Source of the DNA: Neisseria arctica
GTDB lineage: Bacteria > Pseudomonadota > Gammaproteobacteria > Burkholderiales > Neisseriaceae
Direction: 5' to 3'
Assembly (NCBI RefSeq): GCF_022870905.1
Contig: NZ_CP091510.1
Location: forward strand, 1,550,001-1,614,000
Length of the DNA stretch: 64,000 nucleotides
Shown piece by piece: positions 1 to 9,216 of the stretch. The translations under genes and the position numbers were made by a program. Every line of letters begins with the position of its first letter. Within the stretch, counting starts at the first letter, position 1. Below the pieces are notes generated by a model. It saw only the letters and a list, made by a program, of their open reading frames with translations, was not told the DNA's origin and did no database searches.

Positions 1-1
1 A

Positions 2-703
2 CGCGACAACCTGACCCGTCGCCAAATTACAGGTATCATCATCGGTCAAGAAGCCAAGCGCTTGAAGCTGCACGAGAGTACCGAATACAAACAAGCTATC
101 GAACAAGCGCGTGCTGCGGCGAAGGAACAAGGGGCAGACAAGAAGCCGAATTTCAAACAAGAATGGGCAGCTTATGAAAATGATCTGCTTAGCCAAGCCT
201 ACGTTGCACATATCGTACGCAGCAATCCGGTTACCGAAGCCGATGTAAAAACAGCCTATAATGATTTCAGCAACTTTTACAAAGGCTCTTCCGAAATACA
301 ATTAGGCGAGATCATAAACCGTGACAATACTGTTATCCAAAAAGCCCTTGGCGAACTGAAAAACAAAAAAAGCTTTAAAACCGTAGCCGGCCAATACAGT
401 GCGGACCCGCAAGCCAAACAAACCGGCGGCATCAGCTCGGGTTATCTCAACTTGAAAGATTTGGAACAAGGCGCACCTGTTGTTTACAATGCCGTTAAAG
501 ATTTGCGCAAAGGCAGCTATACCGATGTTATGCAAAGCCAAGACGGCCTTTACGCTATTTTCTACGTAAACGACAAGCGTGCCGCGAAAATCCCCTCCCT
601 TGATGAGGTAAAAGAATCTTTAGGGCGTGATTTACAGGCAGCCCGTATTGATCAGGCCATACAAGCCCTTTACGGAAAAGCGGATGTCAAGCCGGCCAAA
701 TAA
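2..703 (+). CDS. Parvulin-type peptidylprolyl isomerase, 5'-truncated
   Basis: The reading frame is open from the left edge, so the N-terminus and any signal peptide lie outside the window; a TTG at 62 is only an internal codon. 233 residues are visible. An N-terminal helical SurA/PEB4-like region is followed by a PpiC (rotamase) domain over roughly the last 130 residues, with the parvulin-like QTGG-x-SSGY segment. This family folds outer-membrane and secreted proteins in the periplasm. The next gene is a second, more diverged relative 82 bp downstream, so the two probably form one foldase operon. Family confidence is good; the exact substrate is unknown. Confidence 0.85.
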   Translation, partial: RDNLTRRQITGIIIGQEAKRLKLHESTEYKQAIEQARAAAKEQGADKKPNFKQEWAAYENDLLSQAYVAHIVRSNPVTEADVKTAYNDFSNFYKGSSEIQLGEIINRDNTVIQKALGELKNKKSFKTVAGQYSADPQAKQTGGISSGYLNLKDLEQGAPVVYNAVKDLRKGSYTDVMQSQDGLYAIFYVNDKRAAKIPSLDEVKESLGRDLQAARIDQAIQALYGKADVKPAK

Positions 704-785
704 TACCGACAAAAGCCGCCCTCATGAAAATGAAAGGCGGCCGAACACTTTTCAGTACAACATATAATAACCAACGGAAATCAAT

Positions 786-1547
786 ATGAAATTAAAACAT
801 TCCGCTCTATCCGGCGCATTGGCATTGGTACTTGCAGGCGTCGCCCTAGCCGCTCAAGCTCCCCAAATTGACAGCGGACGCATTGACAGTATGGTCAATC
901 AGGTTTTGAAGCAGGTTGAAAATAATCCCAAAGCAGCCCAACAGCAAGACGGCAAACTTATCCGTGAAAATGTAATCAAGCAGCTGCAAAGTTTTGAAAT
1001 CCTAAAAAATGAAGCCATTAAAATCGGTTTGGATAAAGATGCCGACATACAAAATCAATTGAAAAACCTAGAGGCTGAATTTTATGCCAACCAATATATC
1101 GCACACTTGGAACGAAGCACCGAAGTAAGTGAAGCAGATATCTATCGTGCCTACCAAGAACAAACCCGAATGGTACAAATCCAGCAAGTTCACTTCGATA
1201 GCGAAGCACAAGCCCGTGAAGCGCAAGCGCTGCTTTTGAAAGGTCTGAGTTTCGAACAGCTGATGCAACGTTATCCCAATCCGGAGCAAGACTTCAAAGA
1301 CTTTGTTTCGCCACAACAGTTAGCACCAGAAATCGGCCAAAAAGTTGCACAGATGACCCGCGGAGAAGTCAGCCGTGATCCGCTTATGTTTAACGGGAAA
1401 TACTATTTATTAAAAGTATCGGCAGACGAACGCAACCCGAATGCTCCTCCGTATGCCGAAGCCAAGCAACAAATCGAGCAGCAAGTAAAACGGCAGCGCG
1501 TACAAGAAAAGATTACTTCCATACTGAATGCAAATGGTTTGAAATAA
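786..1547 (+). CDS. Parvulin-like periplasmic foldase (PpiC/SurA family)
   Basis: 253 aa with a signal peptide (about residues 1-22, cleavage near ALAAQA). A helical chaperone-like segment runs from about 25 to 125 and a rotamase-like domain from about 130 to 230. Compared with its upstream neighbour the C-terminal domain is degenerate: the usual GG-x-LG motif is replaced by FVSPQQLAPEI. Isomerase activity may therefore be lost while chaperone function remains; this is inference. It follows the other PPIase gene in the same direction and ends before a strong terminator, suggesting a two-gene transcription unit. ATG at 786 is preceded by a purine-rich stretch (ACGGAAA). Confidence 0.8.
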   Translation: MKLKHSALSGALALVLAGVALAAQAPQIDSGRIDSMVNQVLKQVENNPKAAQQQDGKLIRENVIKQLQSFEILKNEAIKIGLDKDADIQNQLKNLEAEFYANQYIAHLERSTEVSEADIYRAYQEQTRMVQIQQVHFDSEAQAREAQALLLKGLSFEQLMQRYPNPEQDFKDFVSPQQLAPEIGQKVAQMTRGEVSRDPLMFNGKYYLLKVSADERNPNAPPYAEAKQQIEQQVKRQRVQEKITSILNANGLK

Positions 1548-1579
1548 AGCGATACCGCTTAAACTCAGCATGTATAAAG

Positions 1580-1608
1580 AACCTCTGTATTACCTACAGA
1601 GGTTTTTC
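1580..1608 (+). terminator. Rho-independent terminator
   Basis: Ten-base-pair perfect stem (AACCTCTGTA / TACAGAGGTT) with a five-base loop, followed by TTTTCTTT. It closes the two-gene foldase unit and, unlike most terminators here, contains no DUS. Confidence 0.9.
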
Positions 1609-1663
1609 TTTCAAATACTTCGGCGAAAACAGGGATAAATACGCCCTACTTACAATAACGCTG

Positions 1664-1679
1664 TATAATGCCGTCTGAA
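1664..1679 (+). promoter_or_regulatory. rlmB -10 element fused to a DUS
   Basis: A perfect TATAAT at 1664-1669 overlaps the first two bases of an AT-DUS (ATGCCGTCTGAA, 1668-1679). No good -35 hexamer lies 17 bp upstream. Transcription would start inside the DUS, about 25 bases before the rlmB ATG. Prediction from sequence only. Confidence 0.5.
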
Positions 1680-1699
1680 ATCATTCTCAAATATCCGAT

Positions 1700-2449
1700 A
1701 TGTCCAACCAAAGATTAATATACGGTTTTCATGCCGTTAACGCCCGCCTGTGGCAAAATTCCAAAAGCATTACCGAACTCTACATTCAAGAAGGCAAAAA
1801 CGATGCCCGTACACGCGAAGTTCTTGAAAAAGCGGCCGGTGAAAACGTACGTATCCATTTTGTAGATCAAGCCAGACTCGACAACTTGACCAAAGGAGCA
1901 CGCCACCAAGGTGTGGCGGGCTTTATTGATGCCTCAAAAAACCATGTTCATTTGGAAGACGTATTGGAAAATCTCAGCGAACCGCCCCTTCTGCTGGTAT
2001 TAGACGGCATCACTGATCCCCATAATCTGGGGGCGTGCTTACGCACCGCAGATGCCATGGGCGTACATGCAGTTATCGCACCGAAAGACAAGAGTGCGGG
2101 ACTCAACGCAACGGTTAGCAAAGTAGCTTGCGGCGCCGCCGAAACCGTACCTTATATTACCGTAACCAATCTGGCTCGTACCTTACGTGAACTAAAAGAG
2201 TACGGAATTTGGATTATTGGCACCGATATGGGCGGCGATGCAGACTTATTTCACTGCGATTTACCCGCAAGTACCGCTTGGGTGATGGGAAACGAAGGAG
2301 AAGGTATGCGCCGCCTCACTCGCGAACACTGTGATATGCTGGTTTCCATCCCGATGTTCGGTACGGTAGAAAGTATGAATGTATCCGTATCTGCCGGCAT
2401 GGTACTCAGCGAAACACGCCGTCAGCGTACCTTAAAATCAGAAAATTGA
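1700..2449 (+). CDS. rlmB: 23S rRNA (guanosine-2251-2'-O)-methyltransferase
   Basis: 249 aa, the usual RlmB length. It methylates the ribose of G2251 in the 23S P-loop using S-adenosylmethionine. An N-terminal substrate-binding domain (about 5-80) precedes a SPOUT (SpoU) knot domain. The three family motifs are visible: [26 protein letters not shown] and [15 protein letters not shown]. The gene stands alone between the foldase terminator and a DUS terminator; the -10 element overlaps a DUS. No strong Shine-Dalgarno is apparent before the ATG. Confidence 0.96.
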   Translation: MSNQRLIYGFHAVNARLWQNSKSITELYIQEGKNDARTREVLEKAAGENVRIHFVDQARLDNLTKGARHQGVAGFIDASKNHVHLEDVLENLSEPPLLLVLDGITDPHNLGACLRTADAMGVHAVIAPKDKSAGLNATVSKVACGAAETVPYITVTNLARTLRELKEYGIWIIGTDMGGDADLFHCDLPASTAWVMGNEGEGMRRLTREHCDMLVSIPMFGTVESMNVSVSAGMVLSETRRQRTLKSEN

Positions 2450-2498
2450 ATTGATTCCGAGATACCTGATATTTTAAGGTAATACAGCTAAATGTTCA

Positions 2499-2527
2499 TG
2501 CCGTCTGAAAACTATTCAGACGGCTCC
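2499..2527 (+). terminator. DUS inverted-repeat terminator after rlmB
   Basis: GCCGTCTGAA and its reverse complement, separated by five bases, form a 10-bp stem followed by TCCTTTGTT. One arm is a full AT-DUS. Confidence 0.8.
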
Positions 2528-2782
2528 TTTGTTATAAAACCCTAATTATCCGTTCCTTTTTCAGTCATATTTTTCTGAGGTTCCTGTTTGCCACACCTCA
2601 AGCAATAGTGGCCGGAAACTGTCAGAAAATTGACACCTCCACCGGTATCTTCTGTTATCATCTTGTAAATATCAAAAAAATCACAATATTGCATACAAAT
2701 AAAAATAACTGCCTATTGGTGTTTATACGTTATTTGCAATGCCCTGACTGAAACCGTTATACCCCGTCTGAAGGATATGCTC
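2528..2782. other. Intergenic region rlmB-nfeD
   Basis: No ORF of note. A TTGACA hexamer at 2630-2635 with TGTTAT 17 bp downstream, or TATCAT at 2656-2661, could be the promoter of the nfeD-stomatin pair, but neither -10 with its spacing is convincing. Confidence 0.4.
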
Positions 2783-3208
2783 ATGCTCACGTGGTTTATT
2801 GCCGCCGCTCTGATTTTAATTTTTGAATTATTTGTCGGAACGATCTATTTGTTAGTTGTCAGCGCTGCCCTTTTCGGCGCAGGTTTGGCCGAACTTTTAT
2901 TTGCCAATACATCTATCAGCGTACTAACCGCAGCAATTTTATCGGGTATCGGTATTTGGTGGGTCCGCGGCTGGATACGCCGAAAGCGTCGCTCTCCCGA
3001 AATCGAAACCGCCCGCAGTGATTTGGATGTCGGCCAAACCGTACGAATTCTGCGCCATTTGCATACCAACCGCTATGAAGTTTTTTATCGGGGCACTCAG
3101 TGGCAGGCAGAGGCTGTTAACGAACATACTGTCTCCGCAGCCCAAACCGGCACCATTACAGGTAAAAACGGTAATATTCTTTTAATCCAACTTCACCCAA
3201 CACATTAA
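2783..3208 (+). CDS. NfeD-family membrane protein
   Basis: About 141 aa. Two to three hydrophobic helices (about residues 3-70) are followed by a short basic stretch and a C-terminal OB-fold-like domain (about 80-140). This is the NfeD-short architecture. An ATG at 2777 also exists, but AAGGA at 2771-2775 leaves it no spacing, whereas 2783 has seven bases, so I chose 2783. The stomatin-like gene follows after 15 bp; NfeD and SPFH proteins are commonly encoded together and thought to act at membrane microdomains. The precise function is unknown. Confidence 0.88.
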   Translation: MLTWFIAAALILIFELFVGTIYLLVVSAALFGAGLAELLFANTSISVLTAAILSGIGIWWVRGWIRRKRRSPEIETARSDLDVGQTVRILRHLHTNRYEVFYRGTQWQAEAVNEHTVSAAQTGTITGKNGNILLIQLHPTH

Positions 3209-3223
3209 TTTTCAGGAGAACTC

Positions 3224-4183
3224 ATGGAATTTATCAGCTTCCCCATTCTTATCTTGATGGCCGTGATTATTTTCGGCTTCAAGGCCTTTACCGTTGTACC
3301 ACAACAAGAAGCTTATGTAGTCGAACGCTTAGGCCGTTTTTACAAAGTACTGAAGCCGGGTTTGAATATCCTTATTCCTTTCATCGATCGCATTGCCTAC
3401 AAGCATACGTTGAAGGAAATTCCGTTGGATGTTCCCAGCCAAGTCTGCATTACCCGTGACAACACCCAACTAACCGTTGACGGTATTATCTATTTTCAAG
3501 TAACCGACCCCAAGCTGGCTTCGTATGGCTCTAGCAACTACATTATGGCGATTACGCAATTGGCTCAAACCACCCTGCGTTCGGTGATCGGCCGTATGGA
3601 GTTGGATAAAACTTTTGAGGAACGCGACGAAATCAACAGTATCGTTGTTTCCGCTTTAGATGAAGCTGCCATATCGTGGGGCGTAAAAGTTTTACGATAT
3701 GAAATCAAAGATTTAGTTCCACCCCAAGAAATCTTGCGCGCTATGCAGGCGCAGATCACAGCCGAACGCGAAAAACGCGCCCGAATCGCCGAATCCGAAG
3801 GCCGTAAGATTGAGCAAATCAATTTGGCCAGCGGTCAACGGGAAGCCGAAATCCAACAGTCCGAAGGTGAAATGCAAGCTGCCATCAATGCTTCACGTGG
3901 TGAAAAAGAAGCCCAAATCAACCGTGCCGAAGGTGAGGCGCAAGCCTTGCGTTTGGTGGCCGAAGCCAATGCCGACGCTATCCGCGCGGTAGCGCAAGCA
4001 CTTCAAACCGAAGGGGGTAGTGAGGCAGTAAACCTGAAGGTAGCCGAACAATATGTAGAAGCCTTCAGCAAACTGGCGAAAACCAACAATACCCTGATTA
4101 TGCCTGCTAATGTAGCTGATATCGGTTCATTGGTTTCCGCAGGATTGAAGATTGTCGAAGGCAATAAAAATACCGCCAAATAA
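3224..4183 (+). CDS. SPFH/band-7 stomatin-like protein
   Basis: 319 aa. One N-terminal transmembrane helix (about 4-25) is followed by an SPFH/band-7 domain (about 25-190, beginning VVPQQEAYVVERLGRF) and an Ala/Glu-rich coiled coil (about 190-265) with repeats such as SEGE/AEGE. This is slipin/QmcA-like organisation: a membrane-anchored oligomer thought to scaffold protein quality control. It has a good AGGAGA ribosome-binding site, is co-transcribed with the nfeD-like gene, and is closed by a DUS terminator. Confidence 0.92.
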   Translation: MEFISFPILILMAVIIFGFKAFTVVPQQEAYVVERLGRFYKVLKPGLNILIPFIDRIAYKHTLKEIPLDVPSQVCITRDNTQLTVDGIIYFQVTDPKLASYGSSNYIMAITQLAQTTLRSVIGRMELDKTFEERDEINSIVVSALDEAAISWGVKVLRYEIKDLVPPQEILRAMQAQITAEREKRARIAESEGRKIEQINLASGQREAEIQQSEGEMQAAINASRGEKEAQINRAEGEAQALRLVAEANADAIRAVAQALQTEGGSEAVNLKVAEQYVEAFSKLAKTNNTLIMPANVADIGSLVSAGLKIVEGNKNTAK

Positions 4184-4214
4184 AATACGAATACCCAATA
4201 AACTTACCTAAAAA

Positions 4215-4253
4215 TATGCCGTCTGAAATGCTTTTTCAGACGGCATATTTTTT
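4215..4253 (+). terminator. DUS inverted-repeat terminator
   Basis: Thirteen-base-pair stem (TATGCCGTCTGAA and complement), seven-base loop, then a TTTTTT-type tract. Both arms carry an AT-DUS. Confidence 0.9.
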
Positions 4254-4481
4254 CTGAGTCCAACTACAGGCCTAAAGTAAGTATTTGCCGATATACCCGG
4301 TAATCTTATTTGAAGAACTGGCAAACGTGTTATCAAAATATTATCAGCCCCGAAAGCTCATAAAATATTGCTCAACCATCCAGCAGTATTTTTAATACCT
4401 TCGGCAGCAAACAATAAACCATCACCTATTACCAAACGCAGGCATATCATTGTATAAACACGCTTAGCTTATCGGAAAGGC
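4254..4481. other. Convergent intergenic region
   Basis: Lies between the stomatin terminator and the end of the leftward pirin gene. I see no ORF, repeat or RNA in it. Confidence 0.4.
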
Positions 4482-5378
4482 TCAGCGTAATTTAGCCGGT
4501 ACGGAAGGCGCAGGCAGCCGTTTTAACCCCGTACCTGCTAAATCAATATGGCCGAAACGCGAATGACCTTGGTTCCAATCTTCTACTGCAAGGCACAAAG
4601 ATTCCCTGCTGTCGGCAACAAAATTCCACCAAATTAGCGTAGGATACGGCAACGGTTCGCCACCCAAAAGCATCACATGGCAATCAGTTTCCGCATGCAG
4701 CAGAAGGCTTGACGCGCCGTTAAGCTCGATAAAGGCCAATTCATTTTCGACAAATACCTGCCCAGCAACCTGCAAGCTGCCAGAGATGATCAAAACACCG
4801 TATTCCCAACCGGAATTTAATGCTACAACATTTTCACCACCTGCTTTTAAGCGTATATCCAATCCAAGCAGCGGGCTGTATTGCCGCGTAGGAGCGGTAT
4901 GGCCACCGTAACTGCCTGTGGTTAAGGTATAATCCGCCCCGTTTTCCGTCCATGCGGGTAATTTGGGATAATGCTCAAACGAAGGTTCGATTTCTTGATT
5001 CAATGGTAGCGCAATCCAAAGCTGTACGGCATGCAGATGTTTTATACCCTCAGGAGTTTGCTCGGTATGACTGATACCTCGGGCATCACCGGTACCGGCA
5101 GTCATCAGATTAACTTGGCCGGGACAGATTAATTGCTTGTATCCCAAACTATCTTGATGCCACATTTCCCCCTGAATCATCCAAGTAAAAGTTTGCAGGT
5201 TAGTATGCGGATGAGCGCCAACCTGCATACCATCTGAACCCGGGCCGAATACGGCAGGCCCTGCATGATCTAAAAAACACCATGCGCCAATTGTGCGGCG
5301 GCCACTTTGCGGTATCAGGCGTGCAACCGGTATGCCGCCTACATCTTTCAACCGCGCGCTGACTTTGTCTACCTGCAT
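4482..5378 (-). CDS. Pirin family protein
   Basis: 298 aa, the normal length for bicupin pirins. The N-terminal cupin carries the metal-binding HPHTNLQTFTW and GISHTEQ segments; a C-terminal cupin (about 170-275) follows. Bacterial pirins bind iron and some have quercetin 2,3-dioxygenase activity or modulate pyruvate dehydrogenase, but the role here cannot be told from sequence. It is monocistronic, lying 177 bp downstream of pflA in the same direction with a weak DUS hairpin between them. Confidence 0.92.
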   Translation of the reverse strand: MQVDKVSARLKDVGGIPVARLIPQSGRRTIGAWCFLDHAGPAVFGPGSDGMQVGAHPHTNLQTFTWMIQGEMWHQDSLGYKQLICPGQVNLMTAGTGDARGISHTEQTPEGIKHLHAVQLWIALPLNQEIEPSFEHYPKLPAWTENGADYTLTTGSYGGHTAPTRQYSPLLGLDIRLKAGGENVVALNSGWEYGVLIISGSLQVAGQVFVENELAFIELNGASSLLLHAETDCHVMLLGGEPLPYPTLIWWNFVADSRESLCLAVEDWNQGHSRFGHIDLAGTGLKRLPAPSVPAKLR

Positions 5379-5514
5379 GAATCTTCCTTTTGATTAGCTA
5401 TATCGACTCGTTATTTAGCTATGTTTGCTATCTTTTCAAATCCTGCTTGTCATTCAGTATAATGGCTTTCAGGTAAACCTAACAGATAGCTTCACCACAG
5501 TGTTTTTTACGTAC

Positions 5515-5554
5515 AGGCCGTTTGAAAACTTACCGGCTGATATTTCAGACGGCA
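5515..5554 (-). terminator. Weak DUS hairpin after pflA
   Basis: GCCGTCTGAA read on the minus strand pairs with a degenerate partner (GCCGTTTGAA on plus) over a 16-base loop. One mismatch and no clean U-tract make it a weak terminator. Confidence 0.45.
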
Positions 5555-5555
5555 T

Positions 5556-6362
5556 TCAGTAAATAATTTTTTTTCCGTATCCCTCTAAAATTTCTTTAAT
5601 TCCCAATACGGTTTCCCGCGCAGGCGGGTGTATACCTTCGAGCTTGTAAGTATCGCCGCATAATGCCCACTTATGTGCGCCCAATTCGTGATACGGCAAC
5701 AATTCCACCGTATCGATATTACCCATATCGCCGATGAACTCACCTAACAGATGAGCCGACCTTTCGTCGTCGGTATAACCCGGCACAATCACAAAACGTA
5801 CCCTTACCGCTTGATTGCGTTCCGCCAAATAACGGGCGAAATTCAAAGTTTTGGTATTGGCTATACCGACTAATGTCTTGTGGATTTCCGGATCTATCTG
5901 TTTCAAGTCGAGCATGACCAAATCGGTATTATCCAGCAGCTCTTCCAATATATTGTCATAATGCAAAGCATAGCCGTTGGTATCCAAGCAGGTGTGGATA
6001 TCATGAGTGCGGCAGGCTTTAAACCAATTGCGGATAAATTCGTATTGCAGCAACGGTTCGCCGCCTGTTGCCGTTACACCGCCGCCCGTTGCTTTCAAAT
6101 AATGGCGGTAAGAGAGTACCTGCTTCATCACCTCTTCTACGCTTAATTCCAAAGCCTTATCGGTATGCATGTCCCAAGTATCACGGTTGTGACAATAAAG
6201 GCAACGCATCAGACAACCTTGCATAAATAAAACAAAGCGCAAACCAGGGCCGTCTACCGTTCCGCAACTTTCGATAGAGTGCACGATGCCTTTGCCTTGG
6301 TAATGGCGGCTTCCGGCTTGGGATACCGCTACTTTTGAGCGGATAATCGGTATATTTTTCAT
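5556..6362 (-). CDS. pflA: Pyruvate formate-lyase activating enzyme
   Basis: 268 aa. A radical-SAM enzyme that abstracts hydrogen from the active-site glycine of PflB to create the glycyl radical. The 4Fe-4S-binding CxxxCxxC is at C50, C54 and C57, followed by [20 protein letters not shown] SAM-binding sequence. The N-terminus is about 20 residues longer than E. coli PflA. It lies 194 bp downstream of pflB in the same direction, with a terminator-like hairpin in the gap, so it may be expressed partly by read-through or from its own promoter. Confidence 0.95.
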   Translation of the reverse strand: MKNIPIIRSKVAVSQAGSRHYQGKGIVHSIESCGTVDGPGLRFVLFMQGCLMRCLYCHNRDTWDMHTDKALELSVEEVMKQVLSYRHYLKATGGGVTATGGEPLLQYEFIRNWFKACRTHDIHTCLDTNGYALHYDNILEELLDNTDLVMLDLKQIDPEIHKTLVGIANTKTLNFARYLAERNQAVRVRFVIVPGYTDDERSAHLLGEFIGDMGNIDTVELLPYHELGAHKWALCGDTYKLEGIHPPARETVLGIKEILEGYGKKIIY

Positions 6363-6386
6363 TTTTCGAATATTTGTGATTATTTC

Positions 6387-6451
6387 TTCAGACGGCCTGT
6401 CATACCCTAAAGCAGAACATTTTTAAAAATCATACTTACAGGCCGTCTGAA
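6387..6451. repeat. Widely spaced inverted DUS pair
   Basis: TTCAGACGGCCTGT at 6387-6400 and its exact complement at 6438-6451, separated by 37 bases, in the pflB-pflA gap. The arms are perfect over 14 bp but the loop is too long for a classical terminator. Confidence 0.7.
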
Positions 6452-6500
6452 AACCAAAGTAAACATATTGACTGCCCTGACTATTTATTTGCCATCCGCA

Positions 6501-6529
6501 TGAAAAGTGCCGGAAATACTCCGGCACTT
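6501..6529 (-). terminator. Terminator immediately after pflB
   Basis: Perfect 10-bp stem AAGTGCCGGA / TCCGGCACTT with a five-base loop. On the minus strand it ends in CACTTTTCAT. It contains no DUS. It would lower pflA expression relative to pflB, which fits a catalytic amount of activase. Confidence 0.8.
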
Positions 6530-6556
6530 GCATCTTCAGAGATCGGCTACAGTGTT

Positions 6557-8839
6557 TTACATACTGGCCGTAAAGGTACGGGTGATGACGTCTTGTTGCT
6601 GCTCTTTTGTGAGCGAGTTAAAACGCACGGCATATCCCGAAACACGGATAGTCAACTGCGGATACAACTCTGGATCGTTCATAGCTTCAAGCAGCATTTC
6701 ACGATTGAGTACGTTCACATTCAAATGCTGTCCGCCTTCAATACCTTCTTCATGATGGAAATAACCATCCATCAAACCGGCCAAGTTTTTCTCGCGGGAT
6801 TCGCCGTCTTTACCCAATGCGCCCGGCACAATCGAGAAAGTATAGGAAATACCATCTTTGGCAAACTCAAACGGCAGTTTGGCTACAGAGCTGAGCGAAG
6901 CCACCGCACCATTGACATCACGCCCGTGCATCGGATTCGCCCCCGGGCCAAACGGCGCACCGGCGCGGCGGCCATCGGGTGTATTACCGGTTTTTTTACC
7001 GTATACCACGTTGGAAGTGATGGTCAGCACGGATTGGGTGGGGAGGGCATTGCGATACATTTTATGGTTGGCCACTTTTTTCATAAACCGCTCTACCAAA
7101 TCGCAAGCAATGCTATCGACCCGATCATCGTTATTGCCGAATTGCGGATATTCTCCCTCAATCTCAAAATCAACGGCAATATTGTTTTCATCACGAATCG
7201 GGCGCACTTTGGCGTATTTAATCGCCGACAGCGAATCCGCCGCTACCGACAAACCGGCAATACCGCATGCCATCGTACGCTTCACATCACGATCATGCAG
7301 CGCCATCAGTACAGCCTCGTAAGCATATTTGTCGTGCATATAATGAATGATATTCAGGGCGGTAACATATTGGGTAGCCAGCCAATCCATGAAATTATCC
7401 ATGCGGTTCAATACGGTATCGTAATCCAGTACTTCATCGAGAATCGGCTCGGCTTTGGGGCCGACTTGTTCTTTTGATTTTTCGTCTACGCCGCCGTTAA
7501 TCGCATAAAGCATGGTTTTAGCCAGATTGGCACGCGCTCCGAAAAACTGCATGTGTTTACCCACCACCATCGGGCTGACGCAGCAGGCAATCGCATAATC
7601 ATCACTATCGAAATCCGGACGCATCAAATCATCGTTTTCGTATTGGATAGACGAAGTATCAATCGATACCTTGGCACAGTAGCACTTGAACTGCTCAGGC
7701 AGCCGCTCCGACCACAATACGGTAATGTTTGGTTCGGGCGACGCTCCCATGTTGTAAAGCGTATGCAGGAAGCGGAAGCTGTTTTTAGTTACCAATGTCC
7801 GACCATCCAATCCCATACCGCCGATGGATTCAGTGGCCCAAATCGGGTCGCCTGAAAACAGCTCGTCATATTCTGGCGTACGCAAAAAGCGTACCATACG
7901 CAGTTTCATAACCAAATGGTCAATTAGTTCTTGAGCCTGCAATTCGGTCAACGTGCCGTTTTGCAAATCACGCTCGATATAAATATCCAAAAACGAGGAA
8001 ACACGCCCGAACGACATCGCTGCGCCGTTTTGTGATTTTACGGCAGCCAGATAGGCAAAATAAGTCCACTGAACCGCCTCGCGGGCATTTTGAGCAGGGC
8101 CGGAAATATCAAAACCATAGCGTGCCGCCATCTCTTTCATCTGACCGAGCGCACGGTATTGCTCACTGATTTCTTCGCGGCGGCGGATTACCTCTTCCAA
8201 ATCATTGCCCGCTTCCAAATCTGCCTGCAAAGAATCAAACTGAGCCGCTTTATCGGCCATCAAGCGGTCGATACCGTAAAGAGCCACACGACGGTAATCA
8301 CCGATAATCCGTCCGCGTCCGTAAGCATCAGGCAAGCCGGTTAGCACACCCGATTTACGGCAGCGGCGGATATCGGGGGTGTAAACGTCAAATACGCCCT
8401 GATTATGGGTTTTACGGTATTCGGTAAATGCTTTTTCCACTTCCGGATTCAGAGGGCTGTTATAAATACGGCAAGAGTCCATCACCATTTTCAAACCGCC
8501 GTAAGGCATGATGGCACGTTTGAGCGGTTCATCGGTTTGTAATCCGACTACGGCCTCCAAATCTTTATTAATATAACCCGCTTCATGGCTGTTGATACCG
8601 GCCACAATTTGTGAATCGATTTTATAAGGTGCATGGGTACGGTTTTCGACCTTGATACATTCCATCACTTCATGCCACAACTTTTTCGTTGCTTCAGTAG
8701 CCGGCTGTAAAAACTCCGCCCCGCCTTCGTAAGGCGTGTAGTTTTGCTGAATGAAGTCGCGCACATCAATGCCCGCCTCCCAGCTTCCCGATTTAAAACC
8801 TGTCCAAGCGGCAGGGCGTGTTTGTGTGGTCGCACTCAT
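6557..8839 (-). CDS. pflB: Formate C-acetyltransferase (pyruvate formate-lyase)
   Basis: 760 aa, the same length as E. coli PflB. It converts pyruvate and CoA to acetyl-CoA and formate in anaerobic cytosol. The adjacent catalytic cysteines are C419-C420 (IACCVSPM). The glycyl radical sits at G735 in RVSGYAVRF, near the C-terminus. An AGGAG ribosome-binding site (8847-8851) precedes the ATG. A candidate FNR site lies about 120 bp upstream, which would make it oxygen-repressed. It is transcribed with or next to pflA; no formate channel gene (focA) is present nearby. Pfl is not typical of the aerobic pathogenic Neisseria, so it suggests a fermentative relative. Confidence 0.97.
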   Translation of the reverse strand: MSATTQTRPAAWTGFKSGSWEAGIDVRDFIQQNYTPYEGGAEFLQPATEATKKLWHEVMECIKVENRTHAPYKIDSQIVAGINSHEAGYINKDLEAVVGLQTDEPLKRAIMPYGGLKMVMDSCRIYNSPLNPEVEKAFTEYRKTHNQGVFDVYTPDIRRCRKSGVLTGLPDAYGRGRIIGDYRRVALYGIDRLMADKAAQFDSLQADLEAGNDLEEVIRRREEISEQYRALGQMKEMAARYGFDISGPAQNAREAVQWTYFAYLAAVKSQNGAAMSFGRVSSFLDIYIERDLQNGTLTELQAQELIDHLVMKLRMVRFLRTPEYDELFSGDPIWATESIGGMGLDGRTLVTKNSFRFLHTLYNMGASPEPNITVLWSERLPEQFKCYCAKVSIDTSSIQYENDDLMRPDFDSDDYAIACCVSPMVVGKHMQFFGARANLAKTMLYAINGGVDEKSKEQVGPKAEPILDEVLDYDTVLNRMDNFMDWLATQYVTALNIIHYMHDKYAYEAVLMALHDRDVKRTMACGIAGLSVAADSLSAIKYAKVRPIRDENNIAVDFEIEGEYPQFGNNDDRVDSIACDLVERFMKKVANHKMYRNALPTQSVLTITSNVVYGKKTGNTPDGRRAGAPFGPGANPMHGRDVNGAVASLSSVAKLPFEFAKDGISYTFSIVPGALGKDGESREKNLAGLMDGYFHHEEGIEGGQHLNVNVLNREMLLEAMNDPELYPQLTIRVSGYAVRFNSLTKEQQQDVITRTFTASM

Positions 8840-8925
8840 GCTTTAACTCCTATTTAACAATTCAAACCAACAAGATAAATAATTTTCTGAGTATTTAGCA
8901 TAGCACCACAATATGGCACGGTTAA

Positions 8926-8967
8926 TACATAAAAACGAAATAAAATTACTTTATTGACTTACATCAT
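8926..8967 (-). promoter_or_regulatory. Candidate FNR-dependent promoter of pflB
   Basis: TTGACTTACATCAT at 8954-8967 matches the FNR dyad TTGAT-N4-ATCAA at 8 of 10 informative bases. Its centre (8960.5) is 32 bp from the middle of a TATGTA at 8931-8926 on the minus strand. That is the spacing of a class II FNR promoter (site centred at -41.5). The -10 is weak, as is usual for activated promoters. Prediction only. Confidence 0.6.
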
Positions 8968-9110
8968 GAAACAAAATGTAGTCTAAAAAACAAGCGTTCC
9001 TAATGCTGGCAATCACTTTTCTACAAGCGTAAAATAAATAAATTACGCGCGTTAACATATTTCAAAAGTTTCCCCGTATACCAACCCATCTGCTTTGGTT
9101 CCAAACGTAA
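8968..9110. other. AT-rich spacer upstream of pflB
   Basis: Non-coding remainder of the 377-bp gap between pflB and the FAD-linked dehydrogenase. It is AT-rich with no ORF; apart from the FNR-like site just to its left and the terminator to its right nothing is recognised. Confidence 0.4.
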
Positions 9111-9145
9111 AAAGGCCGTCTGAAAAATTTCAGACGGCCTTTTTA
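9111..9145 (-). terminator. DUS inverted-repeat terminator
   Basis: Fifteen-base-pair perfect stem with AG-DUS in both arms, flanked by A and T tracts, so usable from either side. It lies behind the leftward dehydrogenase gene. Confidence 0.85.
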
Positions 9146-9216
9146 ACCCCCCAACAGAGCACTCCGCTCACCATTCTAATCGGATATATTTTCAATCTGC
9201 GGCAGTAAAATAGTGA

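Noticed and set aside
715..741. GCCGCC / GGCGGC hairpin between the two foldase genes
   Set aside because: Only six base pairs with no T tract, so it is not a convincing terminator; it may be a decayed DUS-like pair.
6500..7477. 325-codon plus-strand ORF opposite pflB
   Set aside because: It is an antisense shadow of a highly conserved gene with intact catalytic residues; no ribosome-binding site or recognisable domain.
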